Part shown: piece after piece, positions 36,601 to 44,834 of the stretch
Numbering within the stretch: position 1 is the first letter of the stretch
How the letters are laid out: each line of letters opens with the position of its first letter
Assembly: GCA_018240685.1 (NCBI GenBank)
Contig: JAFEFG010000012.1
Coordinates: 1-58,670, forward strand
Origin: Pseudomonadota bacterium
GTDB lineage: Bacteria; Pseudomonadota; Alphaproteobacteria; Reyranellales; Reyranellaceae
Reading direction: 5' to 3'
DNA: 58,670 nt
The notes under the pieces: model-generated
Seen by the model: only the letters and a program-made list of their open reading frames with translations
The model's database searches: none
What the model was told of the DNA's origin: nothing
Made by a program: the position numbers and the translations under genes

Positions 36601-36720
36601 CGCTTCGATCATGCCGGGCTTGTAGGCTTCGACATCGACGAGACGCGGCAGGAGCGCCAAGGCTGCCGCAAAGACCGCGACGATGCCGACAATGAGGGAG
36701 ATCTTCCAACGCAGACGCAT
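33610..36720 (-). CDS. AsmA-family protein
   Basis: A 1036-residue envelope protein anchored by one N-terminal helix (ISLIVGIVAVFAAALALLP). The first domain holds VDVEAYKPGMIEAVRAATGR and GLTL-type repeats typical of AsmA; the C-terminal domain has FSIAIDGKVDATGLHI and GSDRFVTKVKGSLASPDL. These proteins form long beta-groove bridges thought to move phospholipids between membranes. A proline-rich linker (PVEGGPAPTPSPTTQEP) separates the halves. The ATG at 36720 is the last start before the membrane helix. Confidence 0.93.
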   Translation of the reverse strand: MRLRWKISLIVGIVAVFAAALALLPRLVDVEAYKPGMIEAVRAATGRELVIDGPMRLSLFPVPGIGAGDVHFSNAVGAEGAQMIDVRWVAVTPSWWALLQGRIEVGTLTLYRPTIVLETDEAGRPNWQFEPGAGIEQPAGAPSKGMHLAIGRLAIVNGKITYRNPRGGGTIVAEDVRVGATVASFDGPFEIDGTATVNRVPLKLGVSVGGASAKGHPTDLTLEVSSGKLHFKGALDAVKPDTTARGHLTVETGLLSDFVASLWSALGGSPPDFNMSGAGRFLFDGDVVASLNGIAANDFDVRVGHDAAAGSLSLGLLPSRTLSGRLSLSRIDVDKWLLILNRPMDFAPAAVKEVIANRPKPATSPWAEMDADLTVDVAEAVYRGDVVRNLAFVLGAKKGVVSLPRASATLPGGMKVEIDSGAGRLSLQGNDLRRTLGWLDVDVAGVPTALLQSLHIDGKIAALPGSLRIADGRFALDGTPGTMAGTVSLKAPGSAALQVEMNRFDLEAYLPKPQGGRVTIPAAAAALSPPDKNAPAVGLKLKIANLAFRGETLKDVQGEATAQGNLLQLAGFRIADAAGARLDLRGAVQDIGTAPRFDLAFNVAASDADRLLDYVQLPRFLNGRIGPATASGAVSGTLSAVTARDVAVNFLNMESRVSGAVSFGQPVSYDLSSFFLHTKEAGPLLSVASGRSMSNVGYIRATGSLKGTWQKAAFEGEIRTRGSRLNGRLEATLDAHPKVVADFKVPGVLKIDRWLGIDPKSVQRIAPVEGGPAPTPSPTTQEPIDLAPFRAFDAKLTLQAEEMTLASLTLDHAAVEGTLSNGIVKLARLTGDFYGGMAAFEGTIDASGQMLSIDLTGDLHGMALDRFLLATMGKNRLSSSGFSIAIDGKVDATGLHITGQGISSQDIRNALSGAGLVSGYLHPVVVEGSTGFAHFAASVGGVFSAGLAFDAQVLKSFLDRQNPITGHMALSAGGLTMQDQKVTGANAVASINGRASFADDTIDTTITLDSGSDRFVTKVKGSLASPDLSTTRNKAP

Positions 36721-36935
36721 GGACCACTCTCGGACAGCCAGTTCCTTCGGCGTCACCCCTCGACGACGACCGTCGCCGGACATGCGTCGATCGAGATCGT
36801 GATCGGGACCAGCCTGCACCCCATCGTACAATCGAGACCTCTGCCCGCACAACGAAACACCGGGACACGACGGGCATGCTACGCTTCCTTCAACGCCGCG
36901 GCTCGACATGCGGTGCGAATGGGAAGGAAACGACA

Positions 36936-38522
36936 ATGCGGCCAACGATCATCCTGGGCGGCCTGCTGACCGTCCTTGTCTGCGCGACACCCGCCCTCGC
37001 CCAGAAGAGCGGCGGGATACTGAAGATGTACCATCGCGACAACCCGCCGAGCGCCTCGATCCTCGAGGAAGCGACCAACTCGACGGTCGTGCCCTTCATG
37101 TCGGTGTTCAACAATCTGGTCCTCTACGACCAGTCGAAGCCGCAGAACAGCCCGGACGACATCGTGCCCGATCTCGCCGATTCCTGGAGCTGGAGCGCCG
37201 ACGGCAAGGACCTGACGTTCAAGCTCCATCCCGGCGTGAAGTGGCACGACGGCCAGGCGTTCACGGCCAAGGACGTCGTCTGCACCTTCGACCTGCTGAC
37301 GGGCAAGGGCGAAGACAAGCTGCGCCGCAATCCGCGACGGTCCTGGTACACCAATGTCGACCGCGTGACCGCCAACGGCGATCTCGAAGTGACGGTCCAT
37401 CTGCAGCGGCCGCAGCCGTCGTTCCTGTCCCTGCTCGCCTCGGGCTACTCGCCGATCTATCCCTGCCATATCCCGTCGGCGCAGATGCGCACGAAGCCGA
37501 TCGGCACCGGCCCCTTCAAGTTCGTCAGCTTCAAGCAGAACGAGGGCATCAAGCTCGCGCGTAATGCCGACTACTGGAAGAAGGGCCGGCCCTACCTCGA
37601 CGGCATCGAGTTCACCATCGTGCCCAACCGTGCGACGGCGGTCCTGAGCTTCGTCTCGGGCCGGTTCGACATCACCTTCCCCTGGGAGGTGACCATCCCG
37701 CTGCTGAAGGACGTGAAGAGCCAGGCGCCCAACGCCGTCTGCCAGGTGACGTCGATGAACAACAGCACCAACCTGATCATCAATCGCGATGCGCCGCCGT
37801 TCGACAACCCGGACCTGCGCCAGGCGCTGTCGCTGGCGCTCGACCGCAAGGCCTTCGTCGACATCATCAATCAGGGCGACGCGCAGCTGGGCGGCGTGAT
37901 GCAGCCGCCCACCGACGGCGTCTGGGGCCTGCCGCGGGAGATATTCGAGACCGTTCCCGGCTACGGTCCCGACGTCGCCAAGAATCGCGAGCAGGCGCGC
38001 GCGCTGCTGAAGAAGGCGGGCTACGGGCCGGACAAGCCGCTCAAGCTCAAGATCGCCACGCGCGGCATCTCGCTCTACAAGGATCCGGCCGTGATCCTGG
38101 CCAGCCAGCTCAAGGAGGTCGGCGTCGATGCCGACGTCGACATCATCGAGACGTCGCAGTGGTATTCCAAGATCGCGCACAAGCAGTACTCGGTCGGCCT
38201 GAACACGACCGGCAACGGCGTCGACGACCCCGACCAGAACTACTTCGAGAACTTCTCCTGCAAGTCGGAGCGCAACTACACCGGCTACTGCAATCCCGAG
38301 ATCGAGGCGCTGATCGAGCGGCAATCGGCAGAGACCGACAAGGACAAGCGCCGGAAGCTCGTCTGGGAGATCGACCGCAAGCTGCTGGAGGACAACGCCC
38401 GGCCGATCATCATGTGGAACCGCGCCGCCATCTGCATGCAGCCCTACGTGAAGGGCTACGTGGCGCAGGTGAACAGCGTCTACAACGGCTTCCGCTTCGA
38501 GGATGTGTGGCTGGACAAGTGA
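36936..38522 (+). CDS. Orphan family 5 ABC substrate-binding protein
   Basis: A periplasmic peptide-type binding protein of 528 residues. It has a Sec signal peptide (MRPTIILGGLLTVLVCATPA, cleavage after ALA), then VPDLADSWSWSADGKDLTFK, VKWHDGQAFTAKDVVCTF and PIGTGPFKFV. AAGGAA lies seven bases before the ATG at 36936. No transporter genes are adjacent; it probably serves a transporter encoded elsewhere. Its gene is divergent from asmA across 215 bases. Confidence 0.92.
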   Translation: MRPTIILGGLLTVLVCATPALAQKSGGILKMYHRDNPPSASILEEATNSTVVPFMSVFNNLVLYDQSKPQNSPDDIVPDLADSWSWSADGKDLTFKLHPGVKWHDGQAFTAKDVVCTFDLLTGKGEDKLRRNPRRSWYTNVDRVTANGDLEVTVHLQRPQPSFLSLLASGYSPIYPCHIPSAQMRTKPIGTGPFKFVSFKQNEGIKLARNADYWKKGRPYLDGIEFTIVPNRATAVLSFVSGRFDITFPWEVTIPLLKDVKSQAPNAVCQVTSMNNSTNLIINRDAPPFDNPDLRQALSLALDRKAFVDIINQGDAQLGGVMQPPTDGVWGLPREIFETVPGYGPDVAKNREQARALLKKAGYGPDKPLKLKIATRGISLYKDPAVILASQLKEVGVDADVDIIETSQWYSKIAHKQYSVGLNTTGNGVDDPDQNYFENFSCKSERNYTGYCNPEIEALIERQSAETDKDKRRKLVWEIDRKLLEDNARPIIMWNRAAICMQPYVKGYVAQVNSVYNGFRFEDVWLDK

Positions 38523-38558
38523 GGGCCGGTCGTCGCGGGCGGCGCCTGGCTTCCAGGA

Positions 38559-39026
38559 TCAGATGCCCTGGCGCCGCCTCAGCCTGTTGATCGCCTCGTC
38601 GAGGGCGGACAGGAAGCGCGAGCGGTCGCGCGGCGTCATGGGCTTGGGACCGCCGGTCGTCTCGCCCATGGCGCGCAGGTTCGCCATCAGCTCACGACTG
38701 GCCATCGCCATGCCGATCGAAGACGGCGTGAAGGGCACGCCGGTCGAACCGATAACCGTCGCCCCCTTCCTGAGGCTGCGGTCGGCAAGCGGAATATCGG
38801 CGGTGACGACGATATCGGTCTCCGCGACGCGCTCGACGATCCAGTCGTCGGCAGCATCGAAGCTGTCGTTCACCACGACCTGCTCGATCCGGGGATCGCG
38901 CGGGACGTTGATGAAGCTGTTGGCAACGACATAGACCTTGAGACCGTAGCGCCCGGCGACGCGATAGACCTCCGTCTTCACCGGACAGGCGTCGGCGTCG
39001 ATATAGATCGAAATGGCGATCGTCAT
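38559..39026 (-). CDS. YaiI/YqxD family protein (DUF188)
   Basis: A 155-residue protein of the YaiI/YqxD family, with a PIN/NYN-nuclease-like core. Marks are [11 protein letters not shown] near the N-terminus, [30 protein letters not shown] and the tail [15 protein letters not shown]. Biological role unknown. It starts four bases after the stop of the enolase-family gene and is the last gene of that operon. Such linkage is probably chance co-transcription. Confidence 0.93.
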   Translation of the reverse strand: MTIAISIYIDADACPVKTEVYRVAGRYGLKVYVVANSFINVPRDPRIEQVVVNDSFDAADDWIVERVAETDIVVTADIPLADRSLRKGATVIGSTGVPFTPSSIGMAMASRELMANLRAMGETTGGPKPMTPRDRSRFLSALDEAINRLRRRQGI

Positions 39027-39030
39027 CGGT

Positions 39031-40134
39031 TCACGACAACGTCGCCATCTTCTTGCGCTCGATCAGCTTGAAGTCGATCGCGGCCCCCAGGCCCGGGCCG
39101 TTCGGGACCTGCACGAGGCCGTCGCGGCCGACGACAATGTCCTGCTCCAGGCCGTATTTCTGCGCGGCGTCGGGCAGCAGGACCTCGAAGAAGGTCGTGT
39201 TCCGGATCGCGGCGATGACATGGAGATTGGCGACGTTGTTCAACGAATTACCGCCATGGTGGACCTCGTAGTTCATGCGAAAGGCCTCGGCGAGATGCGC
39301 CGTCTTCACCAGCGTCGTGATCCCGCCCTTCACCGCGACGTCGCCGCGCAGGAAGTCCGTCGCCTGGTGCATGATCCAGGGCTGATAGGATTCCAGGCCC
39401 GTGACCGGATACTCGGTGGCCAGGATCGGGATCGAAAGCTGCTGCTTCAGCTTCACGTAGTTGTAGATGTCCTGATCGTGCAGCGGGTCCTCGTACCAGA
39501 AGAAGCCGAGTTCCTCGGCGGCCTTTCCGACGCGGACCGCGGCCGGATAATCGTAGGCCCAGGTCGAATCGAGCATGATCGTGTAATCGCCGACGGCGTT
39601 GCGCACCGCCTCGCAGATCCGGATGTCGGTCTGCCACTGCGTCGGCGGATGGATCTTGTAGGCCGCCCAGCCTTGCTCCTTGTACTCGACGGCCTGCTCG
39701 GCGTAGGCCTCCGCCGAGCCCAGGACGGCCGAGCTCGCATAGGCCGGCACGGATTCGCGGTAGGTCCCGAGCAGCCGGTGGATCGGCTGGCCCATCGCCT
39801 TGCCCACGAGATCCCACAACGCCACGTCCACGGCGCCAATGGCGCGCACGCCCGCCATGCGCTGCTTGCGCCACAGATCGGCGACGATCGCCTCGCGAAG
39901 CAGGGGATCGCGCCCCATCAACACCGGCTTGAGATGGGTGACGAGCCCTTGCCCGTCGGTCGTCGCCGAGTTCGAGGCCGACCCCAGGAAGGCATGCCCC
40001 TCGATGCCCTGGTCGGTCTGGATCCTCAGCAGGCCGAGGGCGCTCGACCCGGCGAAGCGGCTGTGCAGGCCGTACTGCGTGGGCGGTATGTCGTCCCACG
40101 CGAACAGGGTCAGCGAGACATCGGTGATCTTCAT
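39031..40134 (-). CDS. Enolase-superfamily enzyme with KxH motif
   Basis: A 367-residue member of the mandelate racemase/muconate-lactonizing superfamily. Metal ligands are Asp189 in IMLDS, Glu215 in WYEDPL and Glu241 in LATEYP. The usual second-strand KxK reads KIH (Lys160-Ile-His162), and the C-terminal His segment reads EVHHGGNS. The changed motif means the reaction may differ from the classical racemases. Its ATG overlaps the stop of the carboxylesterase gene (ATGA); the pair may hydrolyse an ester and then process the acid. Confidence 0.88.
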   Translation of the reverse strand: MKITDVSLTLFAWDDIPPTQYGLHSRFAGSSALGLLRIQTDQGIEGHAFLGSASNSATTDGQGLVTHLKPVLMGRDPLLREAIVADLWRKQRMAGVRAIGAVDVALWDLVGKAMGQPIHRLLGTYRESVPAYASSAVLGSAEAYAEQAVEYKEQGWAAYKIHPPTQWQTDIRICEAVRNAVGDYTIMLDSTWAYDYPAAVRVGKAAEELGFFWYEDPLHDQDIYNYVKLKQQLSIPILATEYPVTGLESYQPWIMHQATDFLRGDVAVKGGITTLVKTAHLAEAFRMNYEVHHGGNSLNNVANLHVIAAIRNTTFFEVLLPDAAQKYGLEQDIVVGRDGLVQVPNGPGLGAAIDFKLIERKKMATLS

Positions 40135-41666
40135 GCGCCCTCCCAGACCTTTCTTTCCGTCGCGTAGGGATCGTTCTCCAGCCGGCATTCGGCATCGAAG
40201 ATCATCGTGGGCCGCGTCGCGGTCGAATAGGCCGGCCAGTCGGGCAGCCCGCCGTGGCCGGGCCGGCCGGTCCGCGCGAAAGCGATCCAGGCGCGGGCCA
40301 TGCGCTCGCCCAGAGGCAGGCGGGCGGGATCGCTGCCCGTGAGCGCGGCGGTCTCGAGGTTGTTGAAGACGAAGGGAATCTCCAGCGTGTGGCAGGACCG
40401 CAGGCGCCCCTCCAGCACCGGCGTCTCCCAGGCGAAGAGGTAGACGAACACGTCGGCTGCCTTCTGGGCGAGCTTGCGATCGGCAATGGTGAGCGAGAGG
40501 TTGCGCACGCCGAGATCGCCCACGATGGCAAGCCCGATGCGGTCCGCCGTCATCGTCGGCTGCGCCGCTCGATAGGCCGCGATCACGTCGGCGGCGCGCG
40601 CGCCGAGATAGGGCGTCATCGATTCGCTCAGATTGTCGAAGGTGGCGTCGGTGACCCAGGGCAGATGCCCCAGGAACAACGCCATCTCGTCCTTGTTGCT
40701 GCCGATCATGAGCGGTACCGGCGCCGACACGGCCGGCGCGTCAGGCTCGAACGGCCCGCCCGGAAATATCGTCCCGTCGGTCGCCGGATTGAAGCCCAGC
40801 CGGCGGCGATCGGCGAAGGAGGCCCGGCCGACGGTCGCCTGCACCGCGCTCTGTGCTTCCAGGATCCGCTCGGCCGGCACCGTCCGGAGCCTGTCCGCCT
40901 CGCCGGGTCCGAGCCCCAGTTCGGCCAGCACCTGGCGTGCCGTCTTCGAACCGTCGTCACGATCGGCCATCCGCACCGCCGGCCCGCTCTGGATGACGGC
41001 CTTGTGGAACAGGCCCCGGGCTGAGGGCATGGCCATCAGCACGCTGACCTTCGCGCCGCCGCCCGACTCGCCGAAGATGGTCACGTTGCCCGGGTCGCCG
41101 CCGAAGGCGGCGATGTTGTCCCGCACCCATTCGAGGGCGGCCACGATGTCCTGCATGCCGGCCGTGCCGGCGCCCGCGAACGCTTCCCCGGCGACATCCT
41201 CGAGATGGAGATAGCCCAGCGCGCCGAGGCGATGGTTGATCGACACCACCACCACCTCGTCGAGGCGGCAGAGATTCGCGCCGTCGCTCCACGGCGACGA
41301 CCCCGAGCCGGTAATGAAGGCCCCGCCATGGCACCAGAACAGGACCGGCCGCTTCGCCCCCGCGAGGCCCGACGTCCAGACATTGAGATAGAGGCAATCC
41401 TCGCTGGTCGGCTCGCGGCCTCCCAGCGTGAACAGCTCGAGCAGGTCCGGCGGCAGGCCGAACACGTTCTCGGCCTGGATGGCCCTGTTGCCGTAGGACG
41501 TCGCTTCGCGCACGCCGCTCCACGGCTCGACCTTCTGCGGCGGCCGCCAGCGCAGCGCACCGAGTGGCGGCGCCGCATAGGGGATCCCCTTGAAGATGCT
41601 GACGCCGCGGTCACGAACGCCGCACACGCGGCCTCTCGCGGTTTCGACGATACAGCCGTCCGCCAT
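40131..41666 (-). CDS. Type B carboxylesterase
   Basis: An alpha/beta-hydrolase of 511 residues in the carboxylesterase/para-nitrobenzyl-esterase family. The nucleophile is Ser201 in FGESGGGAK; the oxyanion loop is WCHGGAF (residues 111-117); SEDCLYLNVW is the second family signature; and the catalytic His is in SCHTLEIPFVF. There is no signal peptide, so it acts in the cytoplasm. The ATG at 41666 has GGGAG eight bases before; an ATG two codons upstream is too close. First gene of a three-gene operon with the enolase-family gene and yaiI-like gene. Confidence 0.92.
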   Translation of the reverse strand: MADGCIVETARGRVCGVRDRGVSIFKGIPYAAPPLGALRWRPPQKVEPWSGVREATSYGNRAIQAENVFGLPPDLLELFTLGGREPTSEDCLYLNVWTSGLAGAKRPVLFWCHGGAFITGSGSSPWSDGANLCRLDEVVVVSINHRLGALGYLHLEDVAGEAFAGAGTAGMQDIVAALEWVRDNIAAFGGDPGNVTIFGESGGGAKVSVLMAMPSARGLFHKAVIQSGPAVRMADRDDGSKTARQVLAELGLGPGEADRLRTVPAERILEAQSAVQATVGRASFADRRRLGFNPATDGTIFPGGPFEPDAPAVSAPVPLMIGSNKDEMALFLGHLPWVTDATFDNLSESMTPYLGARAADVIAAYRAAQPTMTADRIGLAIVGDLGVRNLSLTIADRKLAQKAADVFVYLFAWETPVLEGRLRSCHTLEIPFVFNNLETAALTGSDPARLPLGERMARAWIAFARTGRPGHGGLPDWPAYSTATRPTMIFDAECRLENDPYATERKVWEGA

Positions 41667-41706
41667 GCGCATTTCTCCCTTTGGGCGATCAGTATAAGCT
41701 CCGCCC

Positions 41707-42432
41707 ATGAACGACAAAGCGAAAGCCGAACTGGCCCCGACCGGCGTTCTGCGTGCCGGCATCAACCTCTCCAACTTCCTGCTGGTCACCGGCCGCAGCG
41801 CCAATGGCGATCCGGAAGGCGTGTCGCCCGACATGGCCCGCGCGATCGCCGACCGCCTCGGCGTGCCGGTGAAGTACGTGACGTTCAAGTCGCCGGGAGA
41901 ACTCGCCGACCAGGTCGACAACGACGTCTGGGACATCGGCAATATCGGCGCCGAGCCGCAGCGCGCGGCTAAGATCGCCTTCACCGCCGCCTATTGCGAG
42001 ATCGAGGCGACCTACATGGTCCCGGCCGGCTCGCCCATCCGGTCCCTCGCCGATGTCGACCGCACGGGCGTGCGCATCGTCACCTCGGCGCGCTCCGCCT
42101 ACGGCCTGTGGCTCGAGAACAACATCAAGAACGCGACCCTCGTCCAGGTGCCCGGACTGGACGCCGCGTTCGAGAAGTTCGCCGCCGAGAAGTTCGAGGT
42201 TCTGGCGGGCCTTCGCCCCGGCCTCCTGAAGGATGTCGAGAAGCTGCCGGGGGCCAGGATTCTCGACGGCAAGTTCAGCGCCGTGCAGCAGGCGGTCGGC
42301 ACGCTCAAGCGCAACGCAGCGGGCGCCGCGTTCCTGTCCGCCTTCGTCGAGGAGGCCAAGAAGTCGGGTCTGGTCGCGAGCCTGATCGAGAAGCACAAGG
42401 TCAAGGGATTGTCCGTCGCCCCCTTGCAGTAG
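41707..42432 (+). CDS. Amino-acid-type (family 3) substrate-binding protein without signal peptide
   Basis: A 241-residue protein with the periplasmic binding fold for amino acids: GVLRAGINLSNFLLV, VSPDMARAIADRLGV, WDIGNIGAEPQRAAKIAFT and FEVLAGLRPGLL. Family members are usually exported, but this one starts MNDKAKAELAPTGV with no hydrophobic leader and no upstream start that would add one. Either it works in the cytoplasm as a ligand sensor, or export uses another route. It is divergent from the carboxylesterase gene by only 40 bases, and no transporter genes lie nearby. Confidence 0.83.
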   Translation: MNDKAKAELAPTGVLRAGINLSNFLLVTGRSANGDPEGVSPDMARAIADRLGVPVKYVTFKSPGELADQVDNDVWDIGNIGAEPQRAAKIAFTAAYCEIEATYMVPAGSPIRSLADVDRTGVRIVTSARSAYGLWLENNIKNATLVQVPGLDAAFEKFAAEKFEVLAGLRPGLLKDVEKLPGARILDGKFSAVQQAVGTLKRNAAGAAFLSAFVEEAKKSGLVASLIEKHKVKGLSVAPLQ

Positions 42433-42552
42433 GGGCGGGAGGGATCGCAGGCAGGTCACTGACGCCGCCGTAACCGGGTTACCTCCCGTTCGCTTGTCGA
42501 AAAAAGGAACCCCGCCCATGATGCCGGGAGTCTTCAATGAGAGATTCCCTGC

Positions 42553-42951
42553 ATGGACAGCTCGACACTCACCACCACCCTGGCGCCGCGTCTTCTCAGC
42601 ATATTCCGCTTCGTCTGCGGCCTCACCCTGCTCGAGCACGGCACGGCGAAGCTCCTCAAGTTCCCTGTCGTGCCCATGTTCGCCAAGCTCGACCTGTCGT
42701 CGATGTTCGGCATCGCCGGCTTCTTCGAGCTGATTGGCGGCGCTCTGCTCATCGTCGGGCTCTTCACCCGTTCGGCCGCCTTCGTCCTGTCCGGCATGAC
42801 GGCGGTGGCGTATTTCTACACGCATGCGCCAAAGGGATTCTTTCCCATCCTCAACGGCGGCGAGACGGCGATCCTCTACTGCTTCGGCCTGCTCTACATC
42901 TTTGCGGCCGGCCCGGGCCCGTGGAGCATCGACGCCATGCGAAACAAGTAG
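42553..42951 (+). CDS. DoxX-family membrane protein
   Basis: A 132-residue inner-membrane protein with four membrane segments. It carries the DoxX pattern LEHGTAKLLKFP near helix one, FFELIGGALLIVGLFTR in helix two and YFYTHAPKGFFPILNGGE before the last helix. DoxX proteins are linked to thiol and redox stress handling, but exact function varies. A single-gene unit. Confidence 0.9.
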   Translation: MDSSTLTTTLAPRLLSIFRFVCGLTLLEHGTAKLLKFPVVPMFAKLDLSSMFGIAGFFELIGGALLIVGLFTRSAAFVLSGMTAVAYFYTHAPKGFFPILNGGETAILYCFGLLYIFAAGPGPWSIDAMRNK

Positions 42952-42985
42952 CGCTTAACGCCCTTCCACCGACACGCTAATGATC

Positions 42986-43024
42986 GAAGGCGTGACGACC
43001 GGGGATTGCGGTCGTCACGCCTTC
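42986..43024 (+). promoter_or_regulatory. Perfect 15-base hairpin before Bug receptor gene
   Basis: GAAGGCGTGACGACC pairs perfectly with GGTCGTCACGCCTTC across a nine-base loop (GGGGATTGC). It ends 31 bases before the GTG start of the Bug-type gene, and starts 34 bases after the stop of the DoxX gene. No T run follows, so it may be a terminator of doxX that works without one, or a leader structure of the next gene. Confidence 0.6.
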
Positions 43025-43055
43025 ACAAAGTCAAGAAAGCGTTCGGGAGGATAGC

Positions 43056-44039
43056 GTGTCTCAGTCGGTCTTCATTCGCCGCCGTCATTTCACTGCATTG
43101 GCCGGCGCCGCAACTCTCGCAGCACCGATGCTCGCCCGCGGCGAGGCGCGCTGGAAGCCCGAGAAGCCCATCACCATCTACAACCCCTTCGCAGCCGGCG
43201 GCGTGACCGACGTGCACGTCCGCCTGCTGGGCGAAACCGTGACCAGGATCTACGGCCAGCAGATCGTCGTCGACGTGAAGCCGGGTGCGGCGGGAACGCT
43301 GGCGCCCGCGATGCTGCTCAATGCCAAGCCCGACGGCTACCAGCTCGCCGTCATGAGCATCAACAGCCTGCGCTACCCGCACTACCAGAAGACCAACTGG
43401 GATCCGCTCAAGGACTTCACCTACATCTGCGGGCTCTCGGCCTACACGATGGGAATCGTCGTGCGCAGCGATTCGCCGTGGCAGACCATCGACGACCTGA
43501 TCGCCGCCGGCAAGAAGGAGCCGGAGAAGTACAACTACGGCACCAGCGGCACCGGCGGCACCGGGCAGCTCATGATGATCGAGGTCGAGCAGAAGACCGG
43601 CGCGAAGTTCACCACCGTTCCCTACAAGGGCGGCGCGGAATGGATGCAGGCGCTGATGGGCGGCCATATCGACTTCATCGCCGACGCCTCGCAGTGGGCG
43701 CCGTTCGTGGACGACGGCAAGTGCCGCATCCTGGCCTTCGCCACGGAAGCACGCATCCCGAAATACAAGGATGCACCGACCCTGATCGAGCGCGGCATCG
43801 CCGTCGTGGGCCAGAGCCCCTACGGCCTCGTCGGCCCCAAGAACATGCCGCCGCAGATCGTCGATTCGATCTACGACGCCTTCCGGGAAGCCATGGCGGA
43901 GCCGAAGGTGAACGAATATCTCGACAAGTTCATCCAGCTGCCGTGGTACAAGAGCCCGGCCGAGTATCGCGCCTTCGCCGAGAAGTACTACGTCGAGGTG
44001 AAGCCGCTGCTGGTCAAGGCGGGACTCGCCAAGAACTGA
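43056..44039 (+). CDS. Bug-type tripartite tricarboxylate receptor
   Basis: A periplasmic binding protein of 327 residues in the Bug (TctC-like) family. The N-terminus IRRRHFTALAGAATLAAP is a probable Tat signal. Then come YNPFAAGGVTDVHVRLL, VDVKPGAAGTLAPAML, the ligand-gate YNYGTSGTGGTG and TVPYKGGAEWMQALMGG. These bind carboxylic acids, aromatic acids or amides. The GTG start has GGGAGG five bases before. No TctAB genes follow, as is common for these abundant orphan receptors. Confidence 0.92.
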   Translation: MSQSVFIRRRHFTALAGAATLAAPMLARGEARWKPEKPITIYNPFAAGGVTDVHVRLLGETVTRIYGQQIVVDVKPGAAGTLAPAMLLNAKPDGYQLAVMSINSLRYPHYQKTNWDPLKDFTYICGLSAYTMGIVVRSDSPWQTIDDLIAAGKKEPEKYNYGTSGTGGTGQLMMIEVEQKTGAKFTTVPYKGGAEWMQALMGGHIDFIADASQWAPFVDDGKCRILAFATEARIPKYKDAPTLIERGIAVVGQSPYGLVGPKNMPPQIVDSIYDAFREAMAEPKVNEYLDKFIQLPWYKSPAEYRAFAEKYYVEVKPLLVKAGLAKN

Positions 44040-44089
44040 GGCCAGAAGCTGGGGCCGGAAACTGAAGTTGGGAGCTTGAGGAGGCGACC

Positions 44090-44428
44090 ATGGCGCTGAA
44101 GCGCGTGGCTCTCGAGATCGGGATGGGCACCGACATCCGCGGCGGCGACTACACCAAGGCCGCCGTCCGCGCGCTGCGCGACGCGCTGTGGCACAACTCC
44201 CTGACCGTGGCTTCCGCCGTCGGCAAGTCGAGCGACGACATGCAGGTCGAGGTCCTGATCGGCGTGCCGCAGCCCGAGCAGGTCGATACCGCGGAAGTGC
44301 TCAAGGTGCTGCCCCATGGCACCGGCACGGTGAAGGTCGTCGAGGGCGGCCTCGAGATCGCCAACGAGGCCGGCACCGACAAGACCATCATCGCGCAGGC
44401 GGCCGCCGTCGTGCGGCTCGACCTCTGA
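44090..44428 (+). CDS. Lin0512-family protein, copy 1
   Basis: A 112-residue cytoplasmic protein of the Lin0512 family. Its marks are ALEIGMGTDIRGGDYTKAA near the start, DALWHNSLT, VLIGVPQPEQVD and the end AAAVVRLDL. The function is not known. GAGGAGG just upstream supports the ATG at 44090. A second, related copy follows 15 bases later, so the two probably form a heteromeric pair. They start about 50 bases after the Bug receptor gene, possibly in one transcript. Confidence 0.9.
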   Translation: MALKRVALEIGMGTDIRGGDYTKAAVRALRDALWHNSLTVASAVGKSSDDMQVEVLIGVPQPEQVDTAEVLKVLPHGTGTVKVVEGGLEIANEAGTDKTIIAQAAAVVRLDL

Positions 44429-44443
44429 CGGACGGAGGGGAAC

Positions 44444-44788
44444 ATGGCCCGCAAGCGCGTGATCCTGGAACTCGGCACCGGCAACGACCTGCACGGCGGC
44501 GACTACACCAAGGCCGCCCTGCGCGCGGTGCAGGACGCCCTGCACCACAGCTCGCTCACCATGATCCGCACCCTGAAGGTCGATCCCAGGACCGGCATGT
44601 TCGTCGACGTCACGATCGGCGTGCAGCAGCCCGACAAGGTCGACGTGGAGAAGGTGCGCGCCTCCCTGCCCTACGGCATCGTCACGGTGAAGGCCGTGAA
44701 GGGCGGCCTGGACGTGCCCGATCCCGAAGGCAACGACCCGGCGGTGATCGCCAGCGCCGCCGTCGCGGTGCGGCTGGAACTGCCCTAG
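44444..44788 (+). CDS. Lin0512-family protein, copy 2
   Basis: A 114-residue paralogue of the preceding gene with the same layout: LELGTGNDLHGGDYTKAA, DALHHSSLT, VTIGVQQPDKVD and AAVAVRLELP. The shared GGDYTKAA with changed flanks points to duplication and divergence. It starts 15 bases after copy 1 with GGAGGGG upstream. It converges on the UGSC gene across 46 bases. Function unknown. Confidence 0.9.
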   Translation: MARKRVILELGTGNDLHGGDYTKAALRAVQDALHHSSLTMIRTLKVDPRTGMFVDVTIGVQQPDKVDVEKVRASLPYGIVTVKAVKGGLDVPDPEGNDPAVIASAAVAVRLELP

Positions 44789-44791
44789 GCA

Positions 44792-44816
44792 GGCCCGCCG
44801 CCGGAGCGCGCGGGCC
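44792..44816. terminator. Hairpin between Lin0512 pair and UGSC gene
   Basis: GGCCCGC/GCGGGCC, a seven-base perfect stem with an 11-base loop, lies in the gap between convergent genes where a two-way terminator is expected. No T run. Confidence 0.45.
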
Positions 44817-44834
44817 GCAGCCCGGCACCGCACC

